From: Elusimicrobiota bacterium
GTDB taxonomy: Bacteria > Elusimicrobiota > Elusimicrobia > FEN-1173
DNA: 38,532 nucleotides
Assembly: GCA_022703335.1 (NCBI GenBank)
Contig: JAKLDV010000009.1
Coordinates: forward strand, 1 to 38,532
Direction: 5' to 3'
A program made the translations under genes and the position numbers. Positions 9,550 to 17,717 of the stretch are shown here, piece by piece; within the stretch, counting starts at the first letter, position 1; every line of letters begins with the position of its first letter. The notes beneath the pieces were generated by a model. It was not told the origin of the DNA. It did no database searches and saw nothing but the letters and a program-made list of their open reading frames with translations.

Positions 9550-11585
9550 GAGTCGCCGTCGTTCAGGCCCCCGTGGATTGGGCGGACGTTCCGCCCAGCC
9601 GGCTGTCTCAAATCGCCGGTTGCGCCAGGCAGTACGGCTGCGAAGTCGTCTGGTGCGACTTGAACGCGATTTTTCGAAAACGGGCGCCGGAGTCCGCGCG
9701 GCCCGGCTGGGGATGGAGTCATTTTTTGTTTTGGGAAAACTCGGACGTTGTGGCCCGGCGCTTTCGGGAAATGCGGGATGTGGTCCGGGAGCAGGTCGAA
9801 CGCCTGAAGGAGGCGGACGTCGTCTATTTTTCAGTGACGAAATTTTCACTTCGGGCGAGCCTGCTCTTCGCGCGGCGGCTGAAGGAATCGGCCCCGAAAG
9901 GCCTGATCGTTTTCGGAGGGCCGTTCTTTACCGTCGGCAACCTGAGGATGCACGAGTTCATCACCAATGAGCCGGACGTGGACGTCGTGCTCCAAGGGCC
10001 CGGTGAGTTTTTATTCGCGAAATTGCTCCGCGATATGAAGGTCTTCGGAAGACCGAATCTTCAGCCCGGCCTGCATTACCGGCACGGGAAGGAGCTGGTG
10101 ATGGGGGATCCCGTCGAGGGGTTCGGGGACATGGACGCGCTGCCGTTTGCGGATTTTTCGGGCCACGCGCCGGAATTATACGATGACGGGGAGAGCATTC
10201 CGATCCGCTTGAGCCGCGGTCAGTCCTTCCGGTGCCCCGCGTGCGGGGCCGAGGAGCCCCGCCTGCGGCCCCGCTGGATGCGCGGGGAGCGGCTCTACGC
10301 GGAGGTCTTGTTCCACCGGAGGAATATGCCCCGGCATACGAAGCTTTTGTTTGAAGACGTTGTCGACGAGGAGGGGGCTCGCACGTTGGATTCGTTTTCG
10401 GAGCTCATGTGCCAGGACGCCGCGAAGGCCCTGTCTCCGGCGGCGTGGGGCGCGGAATTGGACCTGGCCGCGACCGCGGGGCGGGGATCGTTGGCGACAT
10501 GGGCGCGCTCCGGGTGCCGCCGGGTGACGGTGCGGTTTCAGGAACGCCCCCTCACCGACGCTGAAAAGCGGGCCCTCTTGGAATTTTTCGAACACGGCCG
10601 CGCTTGCGGCATGAAGATGGTGCCGAAACTTTTTTTTGCGGCCCCGGGACAGGAGCCGCGGGATGTTCGGGACCAGGCCGAGTTCGTCGCGGGAAATGCG
10701 CGGTTTTTCCAGGACGGGTTCGAGATGGGCTCGCTTTTCTACGATGCGCTGGCGGTGGACGTCCAGCTTCAGCACGAAATGGAAAAAACGGCGGTCGGTC
10801 GGTCGGACCCGAGCCCCTGTCATTTCGGTTTCGGAGACCGATGGACACGCTCGGGCGATGATTTGAGGTCGGACCCAGCCGCCCGCTGTCTGGAGCTGAA
10901 GAGCGTCCTCCGGCGGGCGGACCTGTCCCTGCTGGAAAACCGTCGGGAGACGGTGGAGAACGACTACGCGCTGATGCGGAACCAAATTTGGCGATGGCAC
11001 GGTCATCCGATACGGCAATTGGAAGGGTTGTTGGCGTTTTTTGAAAGAGAGTCGGAGGACTCGATATACCACCAGGCCGTGATCAAGGAGAATGCTTTTC
11101 TGGGGAGGATATGGGAGCGTTTGTCGGCGGCGGCCCGGCTGGCGTCGGCGGCGCAATTCTACATCGCGAAGGCGTTCAACAGCCCGGATTGGGACCCGTC
11201 CGATTGGGAGATCCCGGAAGACATCGGGCGCGTTTTGCGGGAGGGGTTGCGGCGGGATTGCCTGGAACGCCTTCGGAGAAGAGGGATCCGGCGGGGAAAC
11301 CGGGTGCAGACGATTCATCGCTACCTGCTCCTGATTCGAGCCCTCCTTGGCCGCTCGAATGCCCTGGGAGACGTGAAGTTCGACTTCGATGTGCCGGCCA
11401 ACCGGTTCCGGATCGTGTGGGAGAACGACGACAGCGACATGGCGTATGCCGGCGATCTCGGCCGGAAGCTTCTCTCGATATTGCGAAAGACAAAAAAACT
11501 CGCCCCGGCGACACGGCCCGGCGTTCCGGCAATCCTCTCTCCGAAAGGGGCGCCCGGTCGGCTTAACGTGCCGGGCGACCATTAG
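9546..11585 (+). CDS. Degenerate B12-binding radical SAM paralogue (probable pseudoenzyme)
   Basis: A 679-residue protein. The ATG at 9546 is chosen because it overlaps the previous stop (ATGA) and gives the family N-terminus MRVAVVQAPVDWADVPPSRL; the frame is open further upstream but that part reads as low-complexity. The B12-type domain is recognisable (VFGGPFF at about 122-128). At the cluster site the sequence is SRGQSFRCPAC: Q226 replaces the first Cys while C230 and C233 remain, so a [4Fe-4S] radical-SAM cluster with three Cys ligands cannot form in the standard way. DITANGRPE, KINAIVRPEMT, YGIESGSP and FTSLEE are all lost, yet the frame is uninterrupted over 2 kb and the C-terminal hairpin (RFRIVWENDD) is kept. 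This argues for retention as a partner or scaffold rather than decay. Confidence 0.82.
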   Translation: MRVAVVQAPVDWADVPPSRLSQIAGCARQYGCEVVWCDLNAIFRKRAPESARPGWGWSHFLFWENSDVVARRFREMRDVVREQVERLKEADVVYFSVTKFSLRASLLFARRLKESAPKGLIVFGGPFFTVGNLRMHEFITNEPDVDVVLQGPGEFLFAKLLRDMKVFGRPNLQPGLHYRHGKELVMGDPVEGFGDMDALPFADFSGHAPELYDDGESIPIRLSRGQSFRCPACGAEEPRLRPRWMRGERLYAEVLFHRRNMPRHTKLLFEDVVDEEGARTLDSFSELMCQDAAKALSPAAWGAELDLAATAGRGSLATWARSGCRRVTVRFQERPLTDAEKRALLEFFEHGRACGMKMVPKLFFAAPGQEPRDVRDQAEFVAGNARFFQDGFEMGSLFYDALAVDVQLQHEMEKTAVGRSDPSPCHFGFGDRWTRSGDDLRSDPAARCLELKSVLRRADLSLLENRRETVENDYALMRNQIWRWHGHPIRQLEGLLAFFERESEDSIYHQAVIKENAFLGRIWERLSAAARLASAAQFYIAKAFNSPDWDPSDWEIPEDIGRVLREGLRRDCLERLRRRGIRRGNRVQTIHRYLLLIRALLGRSNALGDVKFDFDVPANRFRIVWENDDSDMAYAGDLGRKLLSILRKTKKLAPATRPGVPAILSPKGAPGRLNVPGDH

Positions 11586-11601
11586 CGGCCCGGGAGATGC
11601 C

Positions 11602-13494
11602 ATGAGCCTGGCGTTCGTATCGCTGCCGTTTCAGGATACCGGCCTCCCCGACGTGCGGCTGGCCCAGTTGATCGGCATCGCGCGTCAAATGGGGCAGGAC
11701 GTTTCGGTCCACGACTTCAACGTGCGATGGCGCCGCCGGCTGAGGAAAACCGAAAAAAAATTCTGGCTCCCGGATTCGCGCGTCTGTTGGCTGGAAAAAG
11801 TGCTGGCCCGGCGGTTCTGGGAGGATTTGAAGGGCGAGTTTCAGGCGGACGTCGACGGACTCCTGGACGGGAATCCGTCGCGCGTCTTTTTTTGGATCAC
11901 CGCCTCCAGCCTTCAGTTGAGCCTGCTCCTGGCCGCGGAGATCAAGAAAAGGGCTCGTCGCCCCAAAATCATTTTCCTCAACCCCCATTTGTTCTTGGGG
12001 GCGTTTATGGACGAGGATCACCGGGCGATTTCGGATTTTCTCCAGACGGAGCCGGTCGACGGAATCCTCCAGGGGCCGCTCTACAACGATTTCGCCCGGA
12101 TTTTGACGCAGAGGGAGGAATTGCTGGGGAGCGCCTCCGGATTCCATTGCGTCAAAGACGGCATGGTGCATCTGGGAAAAAAACCCACCGTTGAAAAAGG
12201 CTTCGACAGCCTGCCGTTTTCGGATTATTCCCTTTTCCCGCTTCACCTGTACGATGACAAAGACGGGTTCCCGATGCAGGTTTCGGACGGTTGCGCTTGC
12301 GACGCTTGCCGTCGGGCCGGTTTCGGGCCGGATGCCATCCTCGCTTCCGGGATGCGGATTTTTTCCGAAGCGGCCTACCACCGGCGGATGCTGCCCGGCC
12401 GCCATCAGATGAAGATCGTCCGGCCGGCGGGAGAAAAGGTTTTTCCTTCCCTGCAAAAGTTCGCCGAGCTCCTTTCGGCCGACATGGAAGCGGTGGGGAA
12501 AAAATATTTGGAGTGGGAGTTCCTGACGCGCGAGCCGGAGAAAATGACGTCGGAACAGTTGGGTTGGATGATCGGGGCGGGCTGTAAAAGGATCGGCGTC
12601 GTTCATCGGACAGGGAGGGGGCTCCCTCCCTGTCCGCCGGAGCCGCCGCGCGGCCGGCGGATCATCGCCGAACTGCATCATTACCTCGTGGAAGAGGACG
12701 ACGGGACGCGGGACAGTGTCCCCGCCGACATGGGCCCTTCGGGAGGATATAAGAAGATTATTCGGCATGTCGTCGAACAGGACGGATTGGACGCGCACTA
12801 TTTGCGGAATCTCTCCCGGATGGATTACGAATTGAAATCTGGCCGACCCGGCGGGGACGGGGAATTGCCCCAAGAGATCTCCTCGTGCGCGCGCGGGCCG
12901 GAGGGGCGGGAAGAGGGGCTGTCGCGCTCGGCGTTGGCGATGGCTTCTTTCCTGAATGCGCGCAAAATACTCTTCGACCGGCGCCATCCGTTCGACGCGT
13001 TCGAGTTTTTCCGGTCGCTCTCGCCGGAACTCCGCGGTGGCCGGCTGATGCGTCTTTTTTATCGCCACCTGGCCACCGACGCGCGGAGGATGATGTCCAT
13101 GGCGGACCGCCTTCAGGCGGCCGAACAGATTTTCAATCTGCTGCCTCAGGAGTCCCGCCGAAAGGCGTGGATGGGTTCCCCGACGTTCCATCAGGAGGGC
13201 GATCACAGCACCTATTGCCGGCATCGGATGGGGATGAAGGTATTCAAAGATTACATGCCCCAACGGGGGGAACGCCTGCTGATCGCGGCCCTTGCCCGGG
13301 CGACGCAGATAAGAATGTTGCGCGCCGCCGTCGTCTTGGACGAGGACCGCAACGAATTCCTCATCCGTTGGGGGGAAAGTATTCTTCCGGCGTCCCGGGT
13401 GCGCCTTCTTTGCCGGGACTTCCTCTCTTTGGGGCTCGGCGTTGCCGCCGAGCGCGCGTCCGCCGGCCCCTCGCCGGCCGGAGTCCCGGCGTGA
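11602..13494 (+). CDS. Degenerate B12-binding radical SAM paralogue, second copy
   Basis: A 630-residue protein. The ATG at 11602 has GGGAG five bases upstream and gives the family-like start MSLAFVSLPFQD. The B12-type domain is diverged (VSVHDFN; NPHLFLG in place of GGQYFF). The cluster site reads SDGCACDACRRA with C231, C233 and C236, i.e. CxCxxC rather than CxxxCxxC. The core motifs found in catalytic paralogues are missing; the place expected for YGIESGSP is a Gly/Pro-rich segment (about residues 335-350) whose DNA forms a 13-bp perfect hairpin. The frame is otherwise intact and the C-terminal beta element (NEFLIRWGE) is conserved. It lies 16 bases after the other degenerate copy, so the two may act together. 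Its stop overlaps the next GTG by 4 bases. Confidence 0.8.
   Translation: MSLAFVSLPFQDTGLPDVRLAQLIGIARQMGQDVSVHDFNVRWRRRLRKTEKKFWLPDSRVCWLEKVLARRFWEDLKGEFQADVDGLLDGNPSRVFFWITASSLQLSLLLAAEIKKRARRPKIIFLNPHLFLGAFMDEDHRAISDFLQTEPVDGILQGPLYNDFARILTQREELLGSASGFHCVKDGMVHLGKKPTVEKGFDSLPFSDYSLFPLHLYDDKDGFPMQVSDGCACDACRRAGFGPDAILASGMRIFSEAAYHRRMLPGRHQMKIVRPAGEKVFPSLQKFAELLSADMEAVGKKYLEWEFLTREPEKMTSEQLGWMIGAGCKRIGVVHRTGRGLPPCPPEPPRGRRIIAELHHYLVEEDDGTRDSVPADMGPSGGYKKIIRHVVEQDGLDAHYLRNLSRMDYELKSGRPGGDGELPQEISSCARGPEGREEGLSRSALAMASFLNARKILFDRRHPFDAFEFFRSLSPELRGGRLMRLFYRHLATDARRMMSMADRLQAAEQIFNLLPQESRRKAWMGSPTFHQEGDHSTYCRHRMGMKVFKDYMPQRGERLLIAALARATQIRMLRAAVVLDEDRNEFLIRWGESILPASRVRLLCRDFLSLGLGVAAERASAGPSPAGVPA
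12607..12636. repeat. 13-bp perfect inverted repeat inside a degenerate radical SAM gene
   Basis: CGGACAGGGAGGG (12607-12619) and CCCTCCCTGTCCG (12624-12636) pair perfectly around a 4-base loop GGCT. It encodes part of a Gly/Pro segment at the place where active paralogues have the YGIESGSP motif. No T-run follows, so it is unlikely to be an intrinsic terminator. Confidence 0.85.
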
Positions 13495-15446
13495 AGGTGG
13501 GGCTCGTCCAGTCGCCGGTGTGGTGGACCATCGACCCTCCGTTGGGGCTCGCCCAGGTGGCGGGATGTCTGCGCGCCGCCGGACACGAGGTCGCTGTGTG
13601 GGATTTGAATATTCTTCTCTGGAAGAACCGGCTTCCGCAGTATGAGAACATGTGGCTTTGGGAGCAATATCAGTTCTGGAACCACCCCGACATCGTCGAC
13701 CGGTTTTTCGAGGATAACCGGGAGTTCATCGACAAGACGTTGGAGGGGATGCTTTCCAGCGACTGCCGCCTCTTCGGGTTTTCGATTTATGCCGGCACCC
13801 AGCGGGCGGCCCTCCGGTTGGCGCAGCGTCTCAAGGAGGCGGACTCCCGCCGCCGGGTCGTGTTCGGCGGACAGTATTTCTTCCGCGGGCCGCATGCCGA
13901 GGAGATGCTCCGGACGGGTTTTGTGGACGCCGTGGTGCGTGGGGCGGGGGATGAACTTTTTCCTCAGTTGGCGGCGGACCTGGAACGGACCGGCCTGCCC
14001 CGGAAACGCGCCGGCCTTCTGTTCCGCGACGGGGCCGACATCGTCGACGGCGGCCCGGCGGAGTCGCCGAAAAATCTGGACGCCTTGCCGTTCCCTGATT
14101 TTTCCGGGTTCCCAATGGACCTCTACACGGACAAGACGCGCATCCCCGTCGCCGCCAGCCGCGGCTGCGTGTTGGGGTGCCGTTTCTGCAGTTCACGGGA
14201 ATTCTGGCCGCATTACAGCGGCATGAGCGGCGAACGGATCTTTGCGGAATTGAAACATCAAAAGGCGATGTTCCCCCAACGGGCGCACTTTGAGTTCTAT
14301 GACCTCACCGCCAACGGCCGGCCGGAGAATCTGTACCGGTTCGCCCTGCTGGCCGCCGATTTCATGATCCAGCATCGGCCGGAGCGGAATTTTCGTTGGA
14401 AGATAAACGCCATCGTTCGTCCGGAAATGACCCGCGACTATCTGGCTGTCCTAAAGGCGGGGGGATGCCAGGATATCATCTATGGGATCGAGAGCGGCTC
14501 CCCGGACGTTTTGTGGCGGATGAACAAAAATTACGACCCGGCGGTGGCCGATCGGGTGCTCCAGGCCACCCATGAGGTGGGCATCCGCACCGTGGCCAAC
14601 TTCATGTTCGGTTTTCCCGGAGAGACCGAGGAGGATTTCCAACTGACCCTCGATTTCCTCCGTCGGAACCGCCCCTGGCTCGACATGGCCTACGGCAGCG
14701 CCACGTTCACGAGCCTGGAAGAGTACAGCTATCTGGCCGAACATCCGCGGGAGTTCGACATCCGCCAGGAGACGGCCCATACGGCGCACAACCTCTACTG
14801 GGACAGCCTTGACGGGAAGAACACCTATCCGGTCCGCCTCGACCGATACGCCCGGTTCCGGAGGACGTGCCGTGAACTCGGCCTGGACGCCTATAAGGGG
14901 CTGGACGGCGCCTTGGAGCTGGACCGCCTTGCCAATCTGGCGCACTATTACCAATACCGCGATCGACGCCTGGAGGCGATCGGCGCCTACGTGGACTATC
15001 TGGAGCGCGACCGGGCCAGCCGCCCGATGCGCGAGCAACTCAGACGATACCAGGGCGACCTGCGTTTGCTGGTGAAGGCCCTCCGTCTCGTGGAGAGGGC
15101 CAACCGCTTGCTCTTGTCCGCCAACGGCGCCCTTCGGGAAGGGCAGGAACTTTTGCGGAGGACGCTGGAGAGCGGAGAGCTTTTGGCGATGCCCGGTTCT
15201 TCGCGAGGCGAGATCGACCGGGTCCGCCTTTATGTCGCGCGCGCCCAGAGATTCCTGCGGCGGTTGACGCACGGCGGCGGGTTGCGTTGGGGAGACCGGG
15301 GACTCGTCGTCTGTTGGGAAAAGGAACCGGCGCCGCCGCTGGAAGAGCTGCGGGCGCTGCGGTCGAAGGTGGACAGGCTCATCGAACTTTCCGAGTCGGA
15401 AGAGGCCCGGACCTCGCCCGCGGCGGTTGTTCCGGGCGCGCGCTGA
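13491..15446 (+). CDS. B12-binding radical SAM protein
   Basis: A 651-residue protein starting at GTG 13491, chosen because it overlaps the previous stop and gives the family N-terminus (MKVGLVQSPVWWTIDPPLGL); the frame is open upstream but overlaps the preceding gene. The cobalamin-type domain has VVFGGQYFF. The cluster motif CVLGCRFC is at C226, C230 and C233, and DLTANGRPE, KINAIVRPEMT, YGIESGSP and FTSLEE are intact. The tail has a TPR-like segment (LEAIGAYVDYLERD), a long charged helix region and the C-terminal hairpin (LRWGDRGLVVCWE). It is probably active. It closes the run of six group-A genes and is followed after 24 bases by a SPASM gene. Confidence 0.88.
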   Translation: MKVGLVQSPVWWTIDPPLGLAQVAGCLRAAGHEVAVWDLNILLWKNRLPQYENMWLWEQYQFWNHPDIVDRFFEDNREFIDKTLEGMLSSDCRLFGFSIYAGTQRAALRLAQRLKEADSRRRVVFGGQYFFRGPHAEEMLRTGFVDAVVRGAGDELFPQLAADLERTGLPRKRAGLLFRDGADIVDGGPAESPKNLDALPFPDFSGFPMDLYTDKTRIPVAASRGCVLGCRFCSSREFWPHYSGMSGERIFAELKHQKAMFPQRAHFEFYDLTANGRPENLYRFALLAADFMIQHRPERNFRWKINAIVRPEMTRDYLAVLKAGGCQDIIYGIESGSPDVLWRMNKNYDPAVADRVLQATHEVGIRTVANFMFGFPGETEEDFQLTLDFLRRNRPWLDMAYGSATFTSLEEYSYLAEHPREFDIRQETAHTAHNLYWDSLDGKNTYPVRLDRYARFRRTCRELGLDAYKGLDGALELDRLANLAHYYQYRDRRLEAIGAYVDYLERDRASRPMREQLRRYQGDLRLLVKALRLVERANRLLLSANGALREGQELLRRTLESGELLAMPGSSRGEIDRVRLYVARAQRFLRRLTHGGGLRWGDRGLVVCWEKEPAPPLEELRALRSKVDRLIELSESEEARTSPAAVVPGAR

Positions 15447-15470
15447 GGCCGCGAAAAAATGGGGGAAACA

Positions 15471-16619
15471 ATGAACGTTCCGAACACGACGGTGGAGCCG
15501 GGGAGTCCCCGGGACCTCCGTTTGAAATTATTGGCCGAGAAGGCCGAAGACAACATCCGGCGCAACAACGAGGAATATGCCCAGCGCCGGGTCGTCTTGG
15601 CCAGCACGCCGCAGAACATCTTCGTCCAGATCAACGCCGTCTGCAACGCCAACTGCGTTTTTTGTTCCAAGGGATACGATTACCCGCTTTTCCGCCTGGA
15701 CGATTGGCTCAAACATTACGGCGACAAGATCACGCCCGCCCTGGCGCAGGCCCGGCAGGTGATCCTGACGGGCTCCGGGGAATTCCTCGGCCTTCCGGAC
15801 GCCCAGCGTATCTTGGAATATTTCAATTCGGAGTTCCCGCACGTCGAAAAATACGTGGCCACCAACGCCACCTACCTGACCCCGAAGATCGTCGACCTCA
15901 TCTGCTCGGGGTCGAGCAAATACGTCGTGCAGCTTTCCCTGCACGCCAGCCGCCCGGAAATCCAGCGCGTGATGATGCGCTACGGGGCCTATGACCGCGT
16001 GCAGAAGAACATCCGGGCGCTGATGGAGGCCCGCGATAAGAAGAACGTGAACGTGCTCTTCATGTTCATCATGACCACGCTCAACATCGACGACCTGCCG
16101 GATTTCATCCGTTACGCCTCCCGCATGGGGGCCGACAAGGTCGTCTGCGGATATTTTTATATCTACGAATCGAACCAGAAATACCTGTCGCTGTATTTCA
16201 TGCAGGAGAAGGCCAACCAGCGGCTGGAGGAGGCCCGGCGGGTGGCGGACGAACTGGGGATCACCCTGCAGGCTCCGCCGAAGTTCGGTTTGACGCCGGA
16301 AGTCTATAAAGCGTTCGACGTCTGCCAGGAACCGTGGTACCAGTTCATGATGAGCAACGACGGCTACGTGCTCCCGTGCGACGCCTACGGGAGTTTCCCC
16401 AGGGAAGAAAACCTGAACGTCATGTCGTTCTCCGAACTATGGAACGGCCCGACCTACCGGAAAATAAGGACGGACATCGTCGACGGGAAAGGATGTCTCC
16501 TCACCTGTTCCCGGCATAACCCCAAGAGCGTCAACGATTGGAATTCCCACGTCATCCACCGGTTCAAGGAAGACAGGCAGATCATCAAGGAACACCATGA
16601 ATCGCTTCGAAGGCCGTAA
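15471..16619 (+). CDS. Radical SAM/SPASM protein, paralogue of the 1875 gene
   Basis: A 382-residue protein if started at ATG 15471, which has GGGGGAA just upstream; an in-frame ATG at 15459 would add four residues. The cluster motif CNANCVFC uses C58, C62 and C65. The C-terminal SPASM region reads CQEPW, NDGYVLPCD, FSELWNGPTY and a late CLLTC; the usual CC pair after the hairpin is CD here, so the auxiliary-cluster ligation may differ from its paralogue. Shared blocks with the 1875 gene are ASTP before the core, NIDDLPDF, and the EKANQRLEEARRVADELG helix. It sits directly before a group-C gene, as the 1875 copy does. Function unknown. Confidence 0.87.
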   Translation: MNVPNTTVEPGSPRDLRLKLLAEKAEDNIRRNNEEYAQRRVVLASTPQNIFVQINAVCNANCVFCSKGYDYPLFRLDDWLKHYGDKITPALAQARQVILTGSGEFLGLPDAQRILEYFNSEFPHVEKYVATNATYLTPKIVDLICSGSSKYVVQLSLHASRPEIQRVMMRYGAYDRVQKNIRALMEARDKKNVNVLFMFIMTTLNIDDLPDFIRYASRMGADKVVCGYFYIYESNQKYLSLYFMQEKANQRLEEARRVADELGITLQAPPKFGLTPEVYKAFDVCQEPWYQFMMSNDGYVLPCDAYGSFPREENLNVMSFSELWNGPTYRKIRTDIVDGKGCLLTCSRHNPKSVNDWNSHVIHRFKEDRQIIKEHHESLRRP

Positions 16620-16622
16620 TCG

Positions 16623-17705
16623 ATGGCAGAGACCGAGACCCGAAAAATGATGACAGACCCACCGTCCGCGCCGCTTTATCCGCGGCGGCATGCCCCGTTT
16701 CGCGTTCATTGGAACTGGTATCTGCTGCAGCAGTGCAATTACGGGTGCAGCTATTGTCCGGAGGTGGAGTATAAGAGAACGAAAACCGCCCCCTTGCCGA
16801 TCCTCAACGTGAGCCTGGACGATTGGACGCGGATATGGGATCGCCTGTTCGGGCTTTACGGATCGGCCCTCATCCGTTTCGCCGGCGGGGAACCGTTCAT
16901 CTTCCCCCATTTCATCGATTTTTTGGCCATGCTGACGGAACACAACGCCATCGATGTGACCACCAATCTGAGTTTCGATGTGGACGAGTTTCTGAGGAAG
17001 GTGACGCCTGACGCGCTGGCCATTTCCGCCAGCTACCATCCGGAACACGTCTCTTTGGGGGAGTTCCTGGGAAAACTGGAAAGACTGAAGCGCGAAGGGT
17101 TCTGCGTTTCGGCCGCGTTGGTGGCCTATCCGACGTTCCTCGGCTCCCTAAAAAAGACGATTGAGGGTTTTGACCGGGCCGATATCCAGCTGAAGCTCAT
17201 CCCGTTCCGCGGGAAGTATCAGGGGCGCGACTATCCGCTCGCCTACACGCAGGATGAAAAGGACGTCATGCGGCTTGCCACGCAGACCCGGAACACCGAC
17301 GGAAACGTCATCAACGCGCAGTGGTTCCGCGAGATGGTGGAAAAAGAGGAGAAACGCCAGGAGGAGATCCGGGCCTACAACGAGCGCCGTCCCGATCCGT
17401 CCCCGCCGCCGGCGCCCGTTCCGGAGAGCGGGAACGGAAAGTCGGCCCCGCCGCTTTGCCGCATGGGGGAGAATTACGCCAAGATCTATGCCGACGGGAC
17501 GGTACGCCGGTGCTGTTGTCCCGGCGTCCCCGTCATGGGCCGCATCATGGACAAAGATTTCCGATTGCTCGACGCCGCCGGCCCATGCGATGTCCCCTGT
17601 CTGTGCTGGAAACCCATGAAGCTCGGGGAGTATGAATCCCGGTGGGAGACGCTGTGGCAGGGACTGGTGCATCGGAAACATCCGTTAAAAACCGAGGGGG
17701 ATTAG
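16623..17705 (+). CDS. Short radical SAM protein (group C, RCC subtype)
   Basis: A 360-residue protein. Lead-in FRVHWNWYLLQQ, then CNYGCSYC (C38, C42, C45) and the SAM-contact strand RFAGGEPFIFPHF. It carries an insertion of about 60 residues before the C-terminal Cys module, first a charged helix (EKEEKRQEEIR) and then a Pro-rich linker. The module reads LCRMGENYAKIYADG, VRRCCCPG, a MGRIMDKDFRLLD block and CDVPCLCWK, ending with a WxTLW motif shared with the 17718 and 24653 proteins (WRHRW in the former). The triple Cys is unusual. It starts 3 bases after the previous stop, with only a weak Shine-Dalgarno sequence (GAAGG). Substrate unknown. Confidence 0.86.
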   Translation: MAETETRKMMTDPPSAPLYPRRHAPFRVHWNWYLLQQCNYGCSYCPEVEYKRTKTAPLPILNVSLDDWTRIWDRLFGLYGSALIRFAGGEPFIFPHFIDFLAMLTEHNAIDVTTNLSFDVDEFLRKVTPDALAISASYHPEHVSLGEFLGKLERLKREGFCVSAALVAYPTFLGSLKKTIEGFDRADIQLKLIPFRGKYQGRDYPLAYTQDEKDVMRLATQTRNTDGNVINAQWFREMVEKEEKRQEEIRAYNERRPDPSPPPAPVPESGNGKSAPPLCRMGENYAKIYADGTVRRCCCPGVPVMGRIMDKDFRLLDAAGPCDVPCLCWKPMKLGEYESRWETLWQGLVHRKHPLKTEGD

Positions 17706-17717
17706 AGGGCGCGCACG

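Noticed and set aside
7375-9849. Very long minus-strand open frame opposite the 7588 and 9546 genes
   Set aside because: It mirrors high-GC plus-strand genes, has no family motif and is rich in His/Arg/Pro; a shadow frame.
12885-13490. Upstream extension of the 13491 gene
   Set aside because: It overlaps the preceding gene out of frame and does not match any paralogue; GTG 13491 gives the family start.
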